A stretch of DNA of 64,000 nucleotides. Source: Comamonas piscis (GTDB lineage Bacteria > Pseudomonadota > Gammaproteobacteria > Burkholderiales > Burkholderiaceae_C). Below the pieces are notes generated by a model, which ran no database searches, was not told the origin of the DNA, and was given only the letters and a program-made list of their open reading frames with translations. This document shows positions 1-7,988 of the stretch, piece by piece (position 1 is the stretch's first letter; every line of letters starts with the position of its first letter). The DNA lies in assembly GCF_014109725.1 (NCBI RefSeq), contig NZ_CP058554.1, positions 2,418,001 through 2,482,000 on the forward strand, given 5' to 3'. The position numbers were made by a program, and so were the translations under genes.

Positions 1-260
1 TCATCGACCTGTGGAACGCCGTGAAGGCCGGCGACCTGAAAAAAGCCATGGAGGTGCAGGCCATCATCACCCCGCTCAAGGATGCCGTGTACGGCGGCGG
101 CGAACCCACCGGCGAGGCCCATGCCCGCATGAAGGGTGGCATGTACCTGGCTGGCGTGATTGACGACGCGACGGTGCGCCCACCGACCGAAGCGCCGAAT
201 GCGAAGGAAGTGGAGGCACTGCGCGCTGCCGTCAAGCAAGCAGGGCTGCTCAAGCGCTAG
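1..260 (+). CDS. Dihydrodipicolinate synthase (DapA) family protein, C-terminal fragment
   Basis: Only the last 85 codons are in the window; the frame is open from base 3 and ends at a TAG at 258-260. The visible part is the C-terminal helical region typical of DapA/NAL-superfamily class I aldolases: a DLWNAVKAGDL helix, a run ending in a VRPP motif, then a short helix before the terminus. The catalytic Lys and the barrel lie outside the window, so the substrate cannot be read. The gene is followed after 79 bases by a Bug receptor, an SDR and a tartrate dehydratase, so a hydroxy/keto-acid role is plausible but inferred. Confidence 0.82.
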   Translation, partial: IDLWNAVKAGDLKKAMEVQAIITPLKDAVYGGGEPTGEAHARMKGGMYLAGVIDDATVRPPTEAPNAKEVEALRAAVKQAGLLKR

Positions 261-339
261 GCAAGCGTTGAACTGGGGCAGCGCACTAACAGTTCTCTGC
301 CCCTGGGGTCCCAAAAAAATCGACAGGAGACAAGACACC

Positions 340-1314
340 ATGCAACGCCAACAATTCATCCGCACCGCGCTACGCACCGCCATTGGCGCGGCCGCGTTGG
401 CCCTGGCCACCAGCGGCTTTGCGCAAACCTACCCGAACAAGGCGATCCGTGTAGTGATCCCCTTCCCACCAGGCGGCACCCTGGATGTGGTGGGCCGCAT
501 GCTGGGGCAAAAGCTGTCCGAGCAGATGGGCCAGCCGGTAGTGATCGAGAACAAGCCCGGCGCCAGCGGCGTGATCGGCGGCGAGACAGTGGCACGGGCC
601 CCCGCCGACGGCTACACCTTGCTGTTCAGCGCGTCCACCCACGTCACAGCGCCGATGACGCTCAAGTCCGTGCCCTATAACGTCACGCAGGATTTTGCGC
701 CGATTGCGCTGGTGGCCAAGGCCCCGCTGTCGGTGGCCATCAACAAGAACCTGCCGGTGACCGATATCAAGTCGCTCATCGCCTACGGCAAGGCCAACCC
801 CGGCAAGATGACCTTTGCGGTGGGCTCCATTGGCTCGGCCGGCCATCTGTCTACCGAGCTGCTCAAGCGCGCGGGTGGGCTGGATTACCTGATCGTTCCG
901 TACAAGGGCACGGCGCCGGCATTCCAGGATCTGATCGGCGGGCAGATCGACGGCTTTATTGACCCGATCCTTGGCTCGCTCCAGTACCACAAGGGCGGCA
1001 TGCTGCGTGTGGTGGCCGTTACCTCGGCCCAGCGTGTACCCAATTTGCCGGATGTACCCACCGTGGCCGAGACCATTCCAGGCTATGAGTTCTACAGCTG
1101 GTATGGCTTGTGGGCACCGGCCAAGACGCCACCTGCACTGGTGCAGCGCCTGAACGCCGAGGTCAACAAGGCCCTGGCCGAGATGGGCCCCAAGCTCAAG
1201 GAGCAGGGCCTGCTGACGACCCCCGGCAGCGTGGACGACTTTGCCAAGTTCCAGCGCAGCGAGATGGACCGCGCGCAGAAGATCGTGACCGAAGGCGGCA
1301 TCCGTGCGGAATGA
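340..1314 (+). CDS. Bug/TctC-family periplasmic solute receptor
   Basis: This 324-residue protein starts at ATG 340, chosen because a CAGGAGA ribosome site lies 11 bases upstream and the start gives a clean signal peptide (Arg-containing n-region, AAALALATSGFAQ cleavage area near residue 29). The mature part begins with YPNKAIRVVIPFPPGG, the hallmark first beta strand and ligand loop of Bug receptors, followed by VVIENKPGASG and ADGYTLLFS. These proteins bind carboxylates in the periplasm for TctAB-type transporters, but no tctA or tctB is in the window. Its last 11 bases overlap the next gene. The ligand is unknown; the downstream tartrate dehydratase makes a hydroxy-dicarboxylate a reasonable guess. 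Confidence 0.92.
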   Translation: MQRQQFIRTALRTAIGAAALALATSGFAQTYPNKAIRVVIPFPPGGTLDVVGRMLGQKLSEQMGQPVVIENKPGASGVIGGETVARAPADGYTLLFSASTHVTAPMTLKSVPYNVTQDFAPIALVAKAPLSVAINKNLPVTDIKSLIAYGKANPGKMTFAVGSIGSAGHLSTELLKRAGGLDYLIVPYKGTAPAFQDLIGGQIDGFIDPILGSLQYHKGGMLRVVAVTSAQRVPNLPDVPTVAETIPGYEFYSWYGLWAPAKTPPALVQRLNAEVNKALAEMGPKLKEQGLLTTPGSVDDFAKFQRSEMDRAQKIVTEGGIRAE

Positions 1315-2002
1315 TGCCGGCCATGTGGTCGTGACCGGTGCCAGCAGTGGCATCGGCTGCGCCATTGCCCAGGCGCTGCTGGCGGCGGGCTGGCGCGTCA
1401 CGGGGCTCGATGTGGCGCAGGCATCCATCGTGCATGGCAGCTTTGCGCATGTGCCGGTGGATCTGGCCGATGGTGCCGCCATTGCCCGCGCTGCTGCCGA
1501 CCTGCCTGCGGTGGATGCGCTGGTGCATGCCGCTGGCGTGCTGCGCGTGGGCGCGCTGGGCCAGCTTGACCATGACGGCGGCGCGCTGATGTGGCGCCTG
1601 CATGTGGATGCCGCTACGCGCCTGGCCGATGCCATCGTGCCCGGCATGGCGCAGCGCGGCCAGGGCCGGGTGGTGTTTATTGGCAGCCGGGTGGCGCAGG
1701 GCATGGCAGGGCGCGGCCAGTACGCGGCCACCAAGGCGGCCTTGATTGCACTGGCGCGCAGCTGGGCGGCCGAGGTGGCTGGGCTGGGCGTGACGGTGAA
1801 TGTCGTCTCGCCCGCAGCCACGGCGACTGGCATGTTGAACGACCCCGCCCGCGCTGGCAGTGCGCCGCGCCTGCCACCCATTGGCCGCTTGATCGAGCCG
1901 GCCGAGATTGCCGCCCTGGTGGGCTTTCTTTTGTCTCCGGCGGCTGCCGCCATTACCGGGCAGGACATCGCCATCTGTGGTGGCTCGTCCCTGGCCCGCT
2001 GA
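1304..2002 (+). CDS. Short-chain dehydrogenase/reductase
   Basis: A classical SDR of 232 residues starting at GTG 1304, inside the end of the Bug gene, which suggests translational coupling. The cofactor motif GASSGIG is at residues 12-18, an HAAG motif follows near residue 71, and the catalytic Ser (FIGSR) and Tyr-x3-Lys (QYAATK) are present. The C-terminal GQDIAICGG segment is the usual SDR end. No in-frame ATG fits better. It probably oxidises or reduces a hydroxy acid in the same pathway as the tartrate dehydratase 26 bases downstream; the substrate cannot be deduced. Confidence 0.88.
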   Translation: MRNDAGHVVVTGASSGIGCAIAQALLAAGWRVTGLDVAQASIVHGSFAHVPVDLADGAAIARAAADLPAVDALVHAAGVLRVGALGQLDHDGGALMWRLHVDAATRLADAIVPGMAQRGQGRVVFIGSRVAQGMAGRGQYAATKAALIALARSWAAEVAGLGVTVNVVSPAATATGMLNDPARAGSAPRLPPIGRLIEPAEIAALVGFLLSPAAAAITGQDIAICGGSSLAR

Positions 2003-2028
2003 TATTTCATCCACCATTTTCACAACCG

Positions 2029-3204
2029 ATGACCACCATGAAGATCGTCAACATCCTCGAATCCACCCGTCCCATCAAGTCGGACATCCGCAACGCCTAC
2101 ATCGACTTCTCCAAGATGACCTTGAGCCTGGTGGCCGTGGTTACCGATGTGATCCGCGATGGCAAGCCTGTCATTGGCTACGGCTTCAACTCCAACGGCC
2201 GCTACGGGCAGGGCGCGCTGATGCGCGACCGCTTTATCCCCCGCGTGCTGGAGGCCGAGCCTGGCAGCCTGCTGGACGAGACCGGCGAAAACCTGGACCC
2301 GCACAAAGTCTGGGCGCGCATGATGATCAATGAAAAGCCCGGCGGCCATGGCGAGCGCTCGGTGGCCGTCGGCACCATCGACATGGCTGTCTGGGATGCT
2401 ACGGCCAAGATCGCCGGCAAGCCCTTGTTCCAGCTGCTGGCCGAACGCTATGGCAATGGCACGCCCAACCCGCGCGTGTTTGTCTATGCCGCCGGTGGCT
2501 ACTACTACCCCGGCAAGGGCCTGGATGGTTTGAAGAAGGAAATGGAAAGCTACTTGGCGCGTGGATACTCGGTGGTCAAGATGAAGATTGGCGGCGCCAC
2601 CCTGGCCGAGGACTGCGAGCGCATTGAATCGGTGCTGAAAATCCTGGGCCCTGGCCAGCAATTGGCGGTGGATGCCAATGGCCGCTTTGACCTGCAGACC
2701 GCCATCGACTATGGCAAGGCGCTGTCGCAGTACCCGCTGTTCTGGTACGAAGAGGCCGGTGACCCGCTGGACTATGAACTGCAGGCCAAGCTCGGCGAGG
2801 TCTACAAGGGCCCCATGGCCACGGGAGAGAACCTGTTCTCCATGCAGGATGCCCGCAACCTGATCCGCCACGGCGGCATGCACAAGGACCGCGACTGGCT
2901 GCAGTTTGACTGCGCGCTGAGCTACGGCCTGGTGGAATACCTGCGCACCTTGGACATGCTCAAGGAATACGGCTGGTCCCCCAGCCGCTGCATTCCCCAC
3001 GGCGGCCACCAGATGTCGCTGGCCATCGCTGCCGGCCTGGGCCTGGGTGGCAACGAGAGCTACCCGGACCTGTTCCAGCCCTATGGCGGCTTCCCCGATG
3101 GCGTAAAGGTCGACAACGGCTATGTCACCCTGCCAGCGCTGCCGGGCATTGGCTTTGAAGGCAAGTCCGATCTGATCGCGGAGATGCGAGCCCTGGCGTC
3201 TTGA
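2029..3204 (+). CDS. tarD: D(-)-tartrate dehydratase, enolase superfamily
   Basis: This 391-residue protein closely resembles, as I remember it, the Bradyrhizobium TarD of known structure, which dehydrates D-tartrate to oxaloacetate. The catalytic Lys is in VVKMKIGG (K186), metal ligands are expected in VDANGRF, WYEEAGDPLD and ATGENLFS, and the catalytic His is in IPHGGHQ (H324). The spacing matches the reference residues K184/H322 with a +2 offset. The MINEKPGGHGERSVAVGT block and GGNESYPDLFQPYGGFPDG are further family signatures. ATG 2029 is preferred; ATG 2038 would remove three residues. It closes the cluster with the Bug receptor and SDR, suggesting uptake and use of tartrate-like acids. 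Confidence 0.9.
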   Translation: MTTMKIVNILESTRPIKSDIRNAYIDFSKMTLSLVAVVTDVIRDGKPVIGYGFNSNGRYGQGALMRDRFIPRVLEAEPGSLLDETGENLDPHKVWARMMINEKPGGHGERSVAVGTIDMAVWDATAKIAGKPLFQLLAERYGNGTPNPRVFVYAAGGYYYPGKGLDGLKKEMESYLARGYSVVKMKIGGATLAEDCERIESVLKILGPGQQLAVDANGRFDLQTAIDYGKALSQYPLFWYEEAGDPLDYELQAKLGEVYKGPMATGENLFSMQDARNLIRHGGMHKDRDWLQFDCALSYGLVEYLRTLDMLKEYGWSPSRCIPHGGHQMSLAIAAGLGLGGNESYPDLFQPYGGFPDGVKVDNGYVTLPALPGIGFEGKSDLIAEMRALAS

Positions 3205-3212
3205 TTGCGTCC

Positions 3213-3247
3213 TGCCACAAGCGCTAAGTAATGGGGCGCTTGCGGCA
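3213..3247 (+). terminator. Hairpin after tarD, possible terminator
   Basis: Just after tarD, TGCC-A-CAAGCGC pairs with GCGCTTG-C-GGCA around an 11-base loop. There is only a weak T-containing tail (AATTATTTT), so it may terminate or simply stabilise the 3' end. Confidence 0.5.
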
Positions 3248-3328
3248 ATTATTTTGAGAATCGGCAAGCCGTCGCGCCAGGCGATGCTTGCCACTGCCTC
3301 CCCCAACGGCGCCTAATAAGCGCGTTTG

Positions 3329-3365
3329 CGCCTCTGCTTGTCCAAAGCCGAGGCGTTTTCTTTTT
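3329..3365 (+). terminator. Intrinsic terminator between tarD and the livK-type gene
   Basis: CGCCTC pairs with GAGGCG, an inner GCTT/AAGC stem extends it, and TTTTCTTTTT follows directly. This isolates the tartrate cluster from the next operon. The remaining bases from 3205 to 3653 hold no credible gene, only this hairpin and the operator near 3567. Confidence 0.7.
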
Positions 3366-3557
3366 GGCCCATGCCTGCTTGGGCATGCGCAATGGACGTC
3401 TGGAGCAGGGCGCCTTCTGCAGTTGCTCAGGCCTTTGACGCCAGCCAGCACCGCCTGTGCATCGGCCTCCCAAGCCCCATCCACCAGGGGCAAAAACACA
3501 CAGCTCCCAGCGACCAAGGGTTAGCACTGAAAGCTATTCAGGCTTTTGTTTGTACTA

Positions 3558-3577
3558 TTTACCTGTCGGCAGGTATG
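3558..3577. promoter_or_regulatory. Palindromic operator box 1 (TetR-type)
   Basis: TTTACCTGTCGGCAGGTATG contains the inverted arms ACCTG and CAGGT around TCGG. It sits 80 bases upstream of the GTG of the LivK-type gene. The same box recurs near 15255, 28537 and 28640, each time in front of a catabolic gene. A TACTAT that could be a -10 element overlaps its left edge at 3553, which would fit repression. The binding protein is inferred to be the TetR regulator at 13440. Confidence 0.75.
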
Positions 3578-3653
3578 TAATCCAACACCAAGATCTGGAC
3601 GACCGGCCAAAGACAGGGTTCATCGCAAAAAAAGAGCTGATCAAGGAGACAAC

Positions 3654-4877
3654 GTGAAATCTTTTCGCCCGCATGCATTGCTTTTGTCGTTATTGGCGGC
3701 CATGGCCGCACCGTCCGCTTCCTGGGCCCAGGTCAGTGATGACGTGGTCCGCATCGGTGTGATGGGGGACCAGACGGGCCCTTACTCGGGCAACGGCGGT
3801 CCCGGCCATGCGCTGGCCGTCAAGATGGCGGTCGAGGACTTTGGTGGCAAGGTGCTGGGCAAGCCCATCGAGGTGGTGGTAGCGGATGACCAGAACAAGC
3901 CCGACATCGGCTTGAGCATCACCCGCCGCTGGCTGGATGTGGAGAAGTTCGACACGATCGTCGGCAACTCCGCCTCGTCGATCGCGCTGACGGTGGCCCA
4001 GCTGATGAAGGAGCGCAGCAAGCCCTACCTGATCGCAGGCACCACAACGGCCGACCTGACCAACAAGGCCTGCTCGCCGATGAATTTCAACTTTGTCGCC
4101 GACTCCTACGCCATGCCCAAGGCAGGGGTGAAGGCGCTGATGAAGCAGGGCGTCAAGAGCTTCTACTTCATCGCGGTGGACTATGCCTTTGGCCAGGCCT
4201 ACCTGGACGAGGCCACGCGCTTTATCAAAGAGGGCGGCGGCAAGGTGACCGGGGTCACGCGCCATCCGCTGGGTACGGCCGATTTCTCGTCGTACCTGCT
4301 GCAGGCGCAGGCCAGCGGTGCCGAGGCGATTGTCATCATCAACGCCGGGCTGGACCTGTCCAACGCCCTCAAGCAAGCGGCCGAGTACCGCATTGCGCGG
4401 GGTGGGCAGAAGGTCGCCGTGTTTGGCATGACGATCAACAGCGTCTCCGCCATGGGCCTGGATGTGGCCCAGGGCCTGCAGCTGGCGCTGCCCTTCTACT
4501 GGGACCAAAACGACGAGACCCGGGCCTGGTCCAAGCGCTTCATGGCGCGCTACAGCAATGGTGCACCCACTTACCTGATGGCCGGTGCTTACAGCGCCAC
4601 CATGCACTACCTGCAGGCGGTGCAGGCCGCTGGCACCGACGAGGGCAAGGCCGTGGCGGCCAAGATCCGCGATCTGCCGGTCAACGACTTCTTCTCCAAG
4701 CAGGTCAAGGTGCGGGCCGATGGCCAGGTGCTGCGCCCGCTCTATGCGGTGCAGGTCAAGACGCCGGCAGAGTCCAAGGCCAAGTTCGACTACTACAAGA
4801 TCATTGGCACCATCGCGCCTGAAGACGCCTGGCGCCCGGCCTCCGAAAGCGTCTGCGACCTGCTCAAGGGGCAGTGA
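3654..4877 (+). CDS. Branched-chain/aromatic-acid type ABC substrate-binding protein (LivK family)
   Basis: The start is GTG 3654, with AAGGAGAC 4 bases upstream and a good signal peptide (LLLSLLAAMAAPSASWAQ); longer upstream reading lacks both. The 407-residue protein has the type I periplasmic-binding fold: VVRIGVMGDQTGPYSG opening strand, VVVADDQNKPDIGLS, an NSASSIALTVAQL segment and YFIAVDYAFGQAY. This subgroup often carries aromatic or alicyclic acids rather than leucine. The matching LivGFHM transporter is not adjacent but lies at 21537-25020, behind its own copy of the same operator. First gene of a seven-gene operon to 11850. Confidence 0.9.
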   Translation: MKSFRPHALLLSLLAAMAAPSASWAQVSDDVVRIGVMGDQTGPYSGNGGPGHALAVKMAVEDFGGKVLGKPIEVVVADDQNKPDIGLSITRRWLDVEKFDTIVGNSASSIALTVAQLMKERSKPYLIAGTTTADLTNKACSPMNFNFVADSYAMPKAGVKALMKQGVKSFYFIAVDYAFGQAYLDEATRFIKEGGGKVTGVTRHPLGTADFSSYLLQAQASGAEAIVIINAGLDLSNALKQAAEYRIARGGQKVAVFGMTINSVSAMGLDVAQGLQLALPFYWDQNDETRAWSKRFMARYSNGAPTYLMAGAYSATMHYLQAVQAAGTDEGKAVAAKIRDLPVNDFFSKQVKVRADGQVLRPLYAVQVKTPAESKAKFDYYKIIGTIAPEDAWRPASESVCDLLKGQ

Positions 4878-5707
4878 TGGGCGGCATTCTCGTCACCGGT
4901 GCCGCACGCGGCATTGGCCGCGCCATTGCGCTGCGCCTGGCCCAAGACGCCCAGGACCAGGGCGGTAGGGCGCAGCTGACCCTGCTGGACCAGCATGCCG
5001 CCGAGCTGGATGTGCTGGCCGCTGAGCTGCAAGACTTGGGCGCCCAGGTCCAGGTGCTGGCGGGTGATCTGTCGGGGCTGGACTTTGCCGCCCAGGCGGT
5101 GGCCGCTGCCGTGCAGCACTGGGGCGGGCTCGATGGCCTGGTCAGCAATGCGGGCGCGGCCTTTCCCGGCGCCTTGAGCGATTACCCGGTGGCCGACTGG
5201 GACCGGACCTTTGCGCTCAATGCGCGGGCGCCCTTGCTGCTGGCCCAGGCGGCCCTGGCACCGCTGCGCGCCAGTGGCGGCAGCATCGTGGTCATCACCT
5301 CGGTATCGGCCAGCCATGCCACGCCGCCGCTGGGCGCCTACAGCGCCAGCAAGGCAGCCGCGCTGATGCTGGTGCGCCAGTTGGCGACCGAGTGGGGGCC
5401 GCTGGGTGTGCGCATCAATGCGCTCTCGCCCGGCTTGATCGCCACGCCCGGTACCGCGCTGGCCTATGCCGATCCGGCCGCCAAGGCCCACCGCGAGCAG
5501 CGCGTGCCGCTGCGCCGCATTGGTGAGCCGGGTGATATAGCGGGCGCCGTCAGCTTTTTGCTGAGCGATGCGGCCGCCTACATCAACGGCGCTGAGCTGG
5601 TGGTGGATGGCGGACTGGCGCACACCATGATGGCCTCGCTGCCCCAACAGGCCTGGCAGGACCAGGCGGCGCAGCGCCGCTTGCCCCAGGCCACTGCCGC
5701 AGGCTAG
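4877..5707 (+). CDS. Short-chain dehydrogenase/reductase
   Basis: ATG 4877 overlaps the stop of the LivK-type gene (TGATG), so the two are translationally coupled; a GTG one codon earlier is the alternative. The 276-residue protein has GAARGIG near the N-terminus, NAGAAFPGA, the catalytic Ser in VVITSVSAS and the YSASK catalytic pair, and ends with a VVDGG motif plus a ~25-residue extension. As the second gene of a catabolic operon it probably oxidises an alcohol formed after ring opening or beta-oxidation. The substrate is not readable. Confidence 0.88.
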   Translation: MGGILVTGAARGIGRAIALRLAQDAQDQGGRAQLTLLDQHAAELDVLAAELQDLGAQVQVLAGDLSGLDFAAQAVAAAVQHWGGLDGLVSNAGAAFPGALSDYPVADWDRTFALNARAPLLLAQAALAPLRASGGSIVVITSVSASHATPPLGAYSASKAAALMLVRQLATEWGPLGVRINALSPGLIATPGTALAYADPAAKAHREQRVPLRRIGEPGDIAGAVSFLLSDAAAYINGAELVVDGGLAHTMMASLPQQAWQDQAAQRRLPQATAAG

Positions 5708-5759
5708 GCCGCAACGGGCCAGCCCCTAGCAACAACGTATTTTGTGATGGAGACCTGCC

Positions 5760-6743
5760 GTGTCTATCTCTCAAAAATTCAAGCGGGCCGCCAGCTGGGG
5801 CGTGCTCATCGGCGCCTGGGCCGGGGCCGTGGTGCAGGCGGCGGAGTTCCCTGACAAGCAGGTCACCATCGTCGTGCCCTATGCGGCCGGCGGTTTTACC
5901 GACCAGGTGGCCCGCGCCATTGCACCGGTGCTGGCCGAGAAATGGGGCAAGCCCGTGGTGATCGACAACCGCCCCGGCGGCGGCACCACCATTGGAACCG
6001 CCTTGGTTGCCCGGGCCCCCGCCGATGGCCACACCCTGCTGCTGAGCAGCCTGGGCTACTTGACCAACCCGCTGATGATGCCCCGCCTGCCCTATGACCC
6101 GCAGGACCTCAAGCCGCTGATGATGGTGTCCGAGTCGCCCAGCGTGCTCTATGTCGGCAAGCAAGTGCCCGCCAACAACCTGGCCGAGTTCGCCAGCTAT
6201 ATGCGCGCCAACGATGGCAAGGTGGCCTTTGCCTCGTCGGGCGTGGGCTCCAGCCCGCATATCTGTGCCGAGATGCTGGCCTCGGCCGTTGGCGCGCACA
6301 TTATCCACGCGCCGTACCGGGGCAATGCCCCGGCCTTGAATGCCTTGATGGGCGGCGAGGTGGCGGCCTTGCTGGATGCGCCCAGCTCGGTCAGCTATGT
6401 ACAGGCCGGCCGCATGAAGGTGCTGGGCGTTGCCAGTGACAAACCCGTGCGCAGCGCACTGCCGCTGACCCCGTTCTCCCAGTCTTCCGCGCCCGAGCTC
6501 AAGCCCTATAGCTGCAGCAGCTTCTTTGGCTTCTTCATGCCGGCCAAGGTGCCCGCCGCACTGCAGCAGCGCATCTACCGCGATCTGCGCGCGGTGGTGG
6601 AAGTGCCCAGCGTGGCCGATGGCGTCACCCGCCCCGGCGGCGAGCTGCATCTGCTGGGCCCCGAAGACTTCACGGCCTACCTGGATGCACAGCGCCCGCG
6701 CTGGGCCGCCGTGATCCGAGAAAAGCACATTACCCAGGAATGA
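5760..6743 (+). CDS. Bug/TctC-family periplasmic solute receptor
   Basis: GTG 5760 follows a GGAGA at 5749 and gives a signal peptide ending near VVQAAEF. The 327-residue protein has FPDKQVTIVVPYAAGG, VVIDNRPGGGTTIG and ADGHTLLLSS, the standard Bug landmarks. It lies inside the operon between an SDR and acyl-CoA dehydrogenases, so it probably binds a substrate or intermediate of that pathway. No TctAB partner is nearby. It is the second of three Bug receptors in the window. Confidence 0.92.
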   Translation: MSISQKFKRAASWGVLIGAWAGAVVQAAEFPDKQVTIVVPYAAGGFTDQVARAIAPVLAEKWGKPVVIDNRPGGGTTIGTALVARAPADGHTLLLSSLGYLTNPLMMPRLPYDPQDLKPLMMVSESPSVLYVGKQVPANNLAEFASYMRANDGKVAFASSGVGSSPHICAEMLASAVGAHIIHAPYRGNAPALNALMGGEVAALLDAPSSVSYVQAGRMKVLGVASDKPVRSALPLTPFSQSSAPELKPYSCSSFFGFFMPAKVPAALQQRIYRDLRAVVEVPSVADGVTRPGGELHLLGPEDFTAYLDAQRPRWAAVIREKHITQE

Positions 6744-6806
6744 GGGCAGAGGGCGACCAGCCCTTGCCCGCCCTTTGTCGTTTGATTTGACCTTGAACCC
6801 GGAAAC

Positions 6807-7985
6807 ATGACAGCAACCACCGATCCCTATGCCGACTTTCGACAAACCCTGCGCGACTTTGCGCAGCAGCACTGCCCGCCCGCGCTGAAAGCCAAGGTCC
6901 GCGCCAACGAGAAGCTGGGCCGCGCCGAGATGAGCGAGTGGGCCAAGATCCTGCAGCGCAAGGGCTGGAGCGCCCCCAACTGGCCGATCGAGTGGGGCGG
7001 CACCGGCTGGGACATGCAGCAGCGCTACCTGTTTGAAGAAGTGATGGCGCAGGAAGACTGCCCGCCGCTCTACCACCATGGCATCGGCCATATCGGCCCG
7101 GTGATCATGCACTTTGGCACGCCCGCGCAAAAGGAGCGCTACCTGCCGCGCATTGTGGACGGCAGCGAATGGTGGTGCCAGGGCTACTCCGAGCCCGGCG
7201 CCGGCTCCGACCTGGCCTCGCTGCGCACGGCAGCGGTGCGCGATGGCGACGACTATGTCATCAACGGCCAGAAGATCTGGACCTCCCATGCGCAGGAGGC
7301 GGACATGATGTACACCCTCGTGCGCACCTCCAAAGAGGGCAAGAAGCAGGCCGGCATCTCCCTGCTGTTGGTGCCGATGGATGCGCCCGGCATCGAGGTG
7401 CGCCCCATCCCGACGATTGACCACTGGCACCATGTCAACGAGGTGTTCTTGCGCGATGTGCGCGTGCCCGTTGCCAACCTGATTGGCGAGGAGGGTGGCG
7501 GCTGGGCCTGCGCCAAGTTCCTGCTTGACCGTGAGCGCCTGTCGCCCGCCACCGTGCCGCGCCTGGTGCGCCTGCTGGAGCAGATCGAGCAGCCGCTGCG
7601 CGAGCGCGGCCGTACGCAACAAGGCGCCAGCCAGCACATGCTGCTGGAGCGCTTGTTCCTGGCGCAGGCGGCCGTGGCTGGCGCCAAGGAGATGCTGATC
7701 AGCGCCATCGACGAAGAGATGCAGGGCACCCTGGCCTCGTCCAAATCCTCGGCGCTCAAGCTGTTCTGCTCCGACCTGGCCCAGCAGATCATCGGCATCG
7801 CCTTTGACATGAGCCCCGACTACGCGGCGCGCCTGATTCCGAGCCTGCCCGAGGACAGCCCCGCCGATGTGGAGCTCAAGCGCGAGCTGATCCACACCTA
7901 CCTTTTCTACCGCTCACGCACCCTGGCCGGTGGTACCAGCGAAGTACAAAAAAACGTGATTGCACGCGATATCTTTGGAGCCTGA
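6807..7985 (+). CDS. Acyl-CoA dehydrogenase, probable large subunit of a pair
   Basis: A 392-residue FAD-dependent acyl-CoA dehydrogenase with N-terminal helical, middle beta-barrel (YSEPGAGSDLASLRT, INGQKIWTSHA) and C-terminal helical domains. The residue at the position of the catalytic Glu of medium-chain enzymes (the E of the EGT motif) is Gly375 in LAGGTSEVQ. The second dehydrogenase gene follows after only 3 bases. Paired acyl-CoA dehydrogenases of this kind act on alicyclic, steroid-side-chain or dicarboxylyl-CoA substrates, for example the pimeloyl-CoA dehydrogenase PimCD; the assignment to that group is inference. Confidence 0.93.
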   Translation: MTATTDPYADFRQTLRDFAQQHCPPALKAKVRANEKLGRAEMSEWAKILQRKGWSAPNWPIEWGGTGWDMQQRYLFEEVMAQEDCPPLYHHGIGHIGPVIMHFGTPAQKERYLPRIVDGSEWWCQGYSEPGAGSDLASLRTAAVRDGDDYVINGQKIWTSHAQEADMMYTLVRTSKEGKKQAGISLLLVPMDAPGIEVRPIPTIDHWHHVNEVFLRDVRVPVANLIGEEGGGWACAKFLLDRERLSPATVPRLVRLLEQIEQPLRERGRTQQGASQHMLLERLFLAQAAVAGAKEMLISAIDEEMQGTLASSKSSALKLFCSDLAQQIIGIAFDMSPDYAARLIPSLPEDSPADVELKRELIHTYLFYRSRTLAGGTSEVQKNVIARDIFGA

Positions 7986-7988
7986 CCC

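Noticed and set aside
5583..7895. A 770-codon open frame on the minus strand opposite the Bug and acyl-CoA dehydrogenase genes
   Set aside because: It is antisense to well-supported genes, is rich in His/Gln/Arg/Gly in the way of GC-rich shadow frames, and has no domain. The same holds for other long antisense frames, such as those opposite 1-2010, 9047-10930 and 28583-30421.
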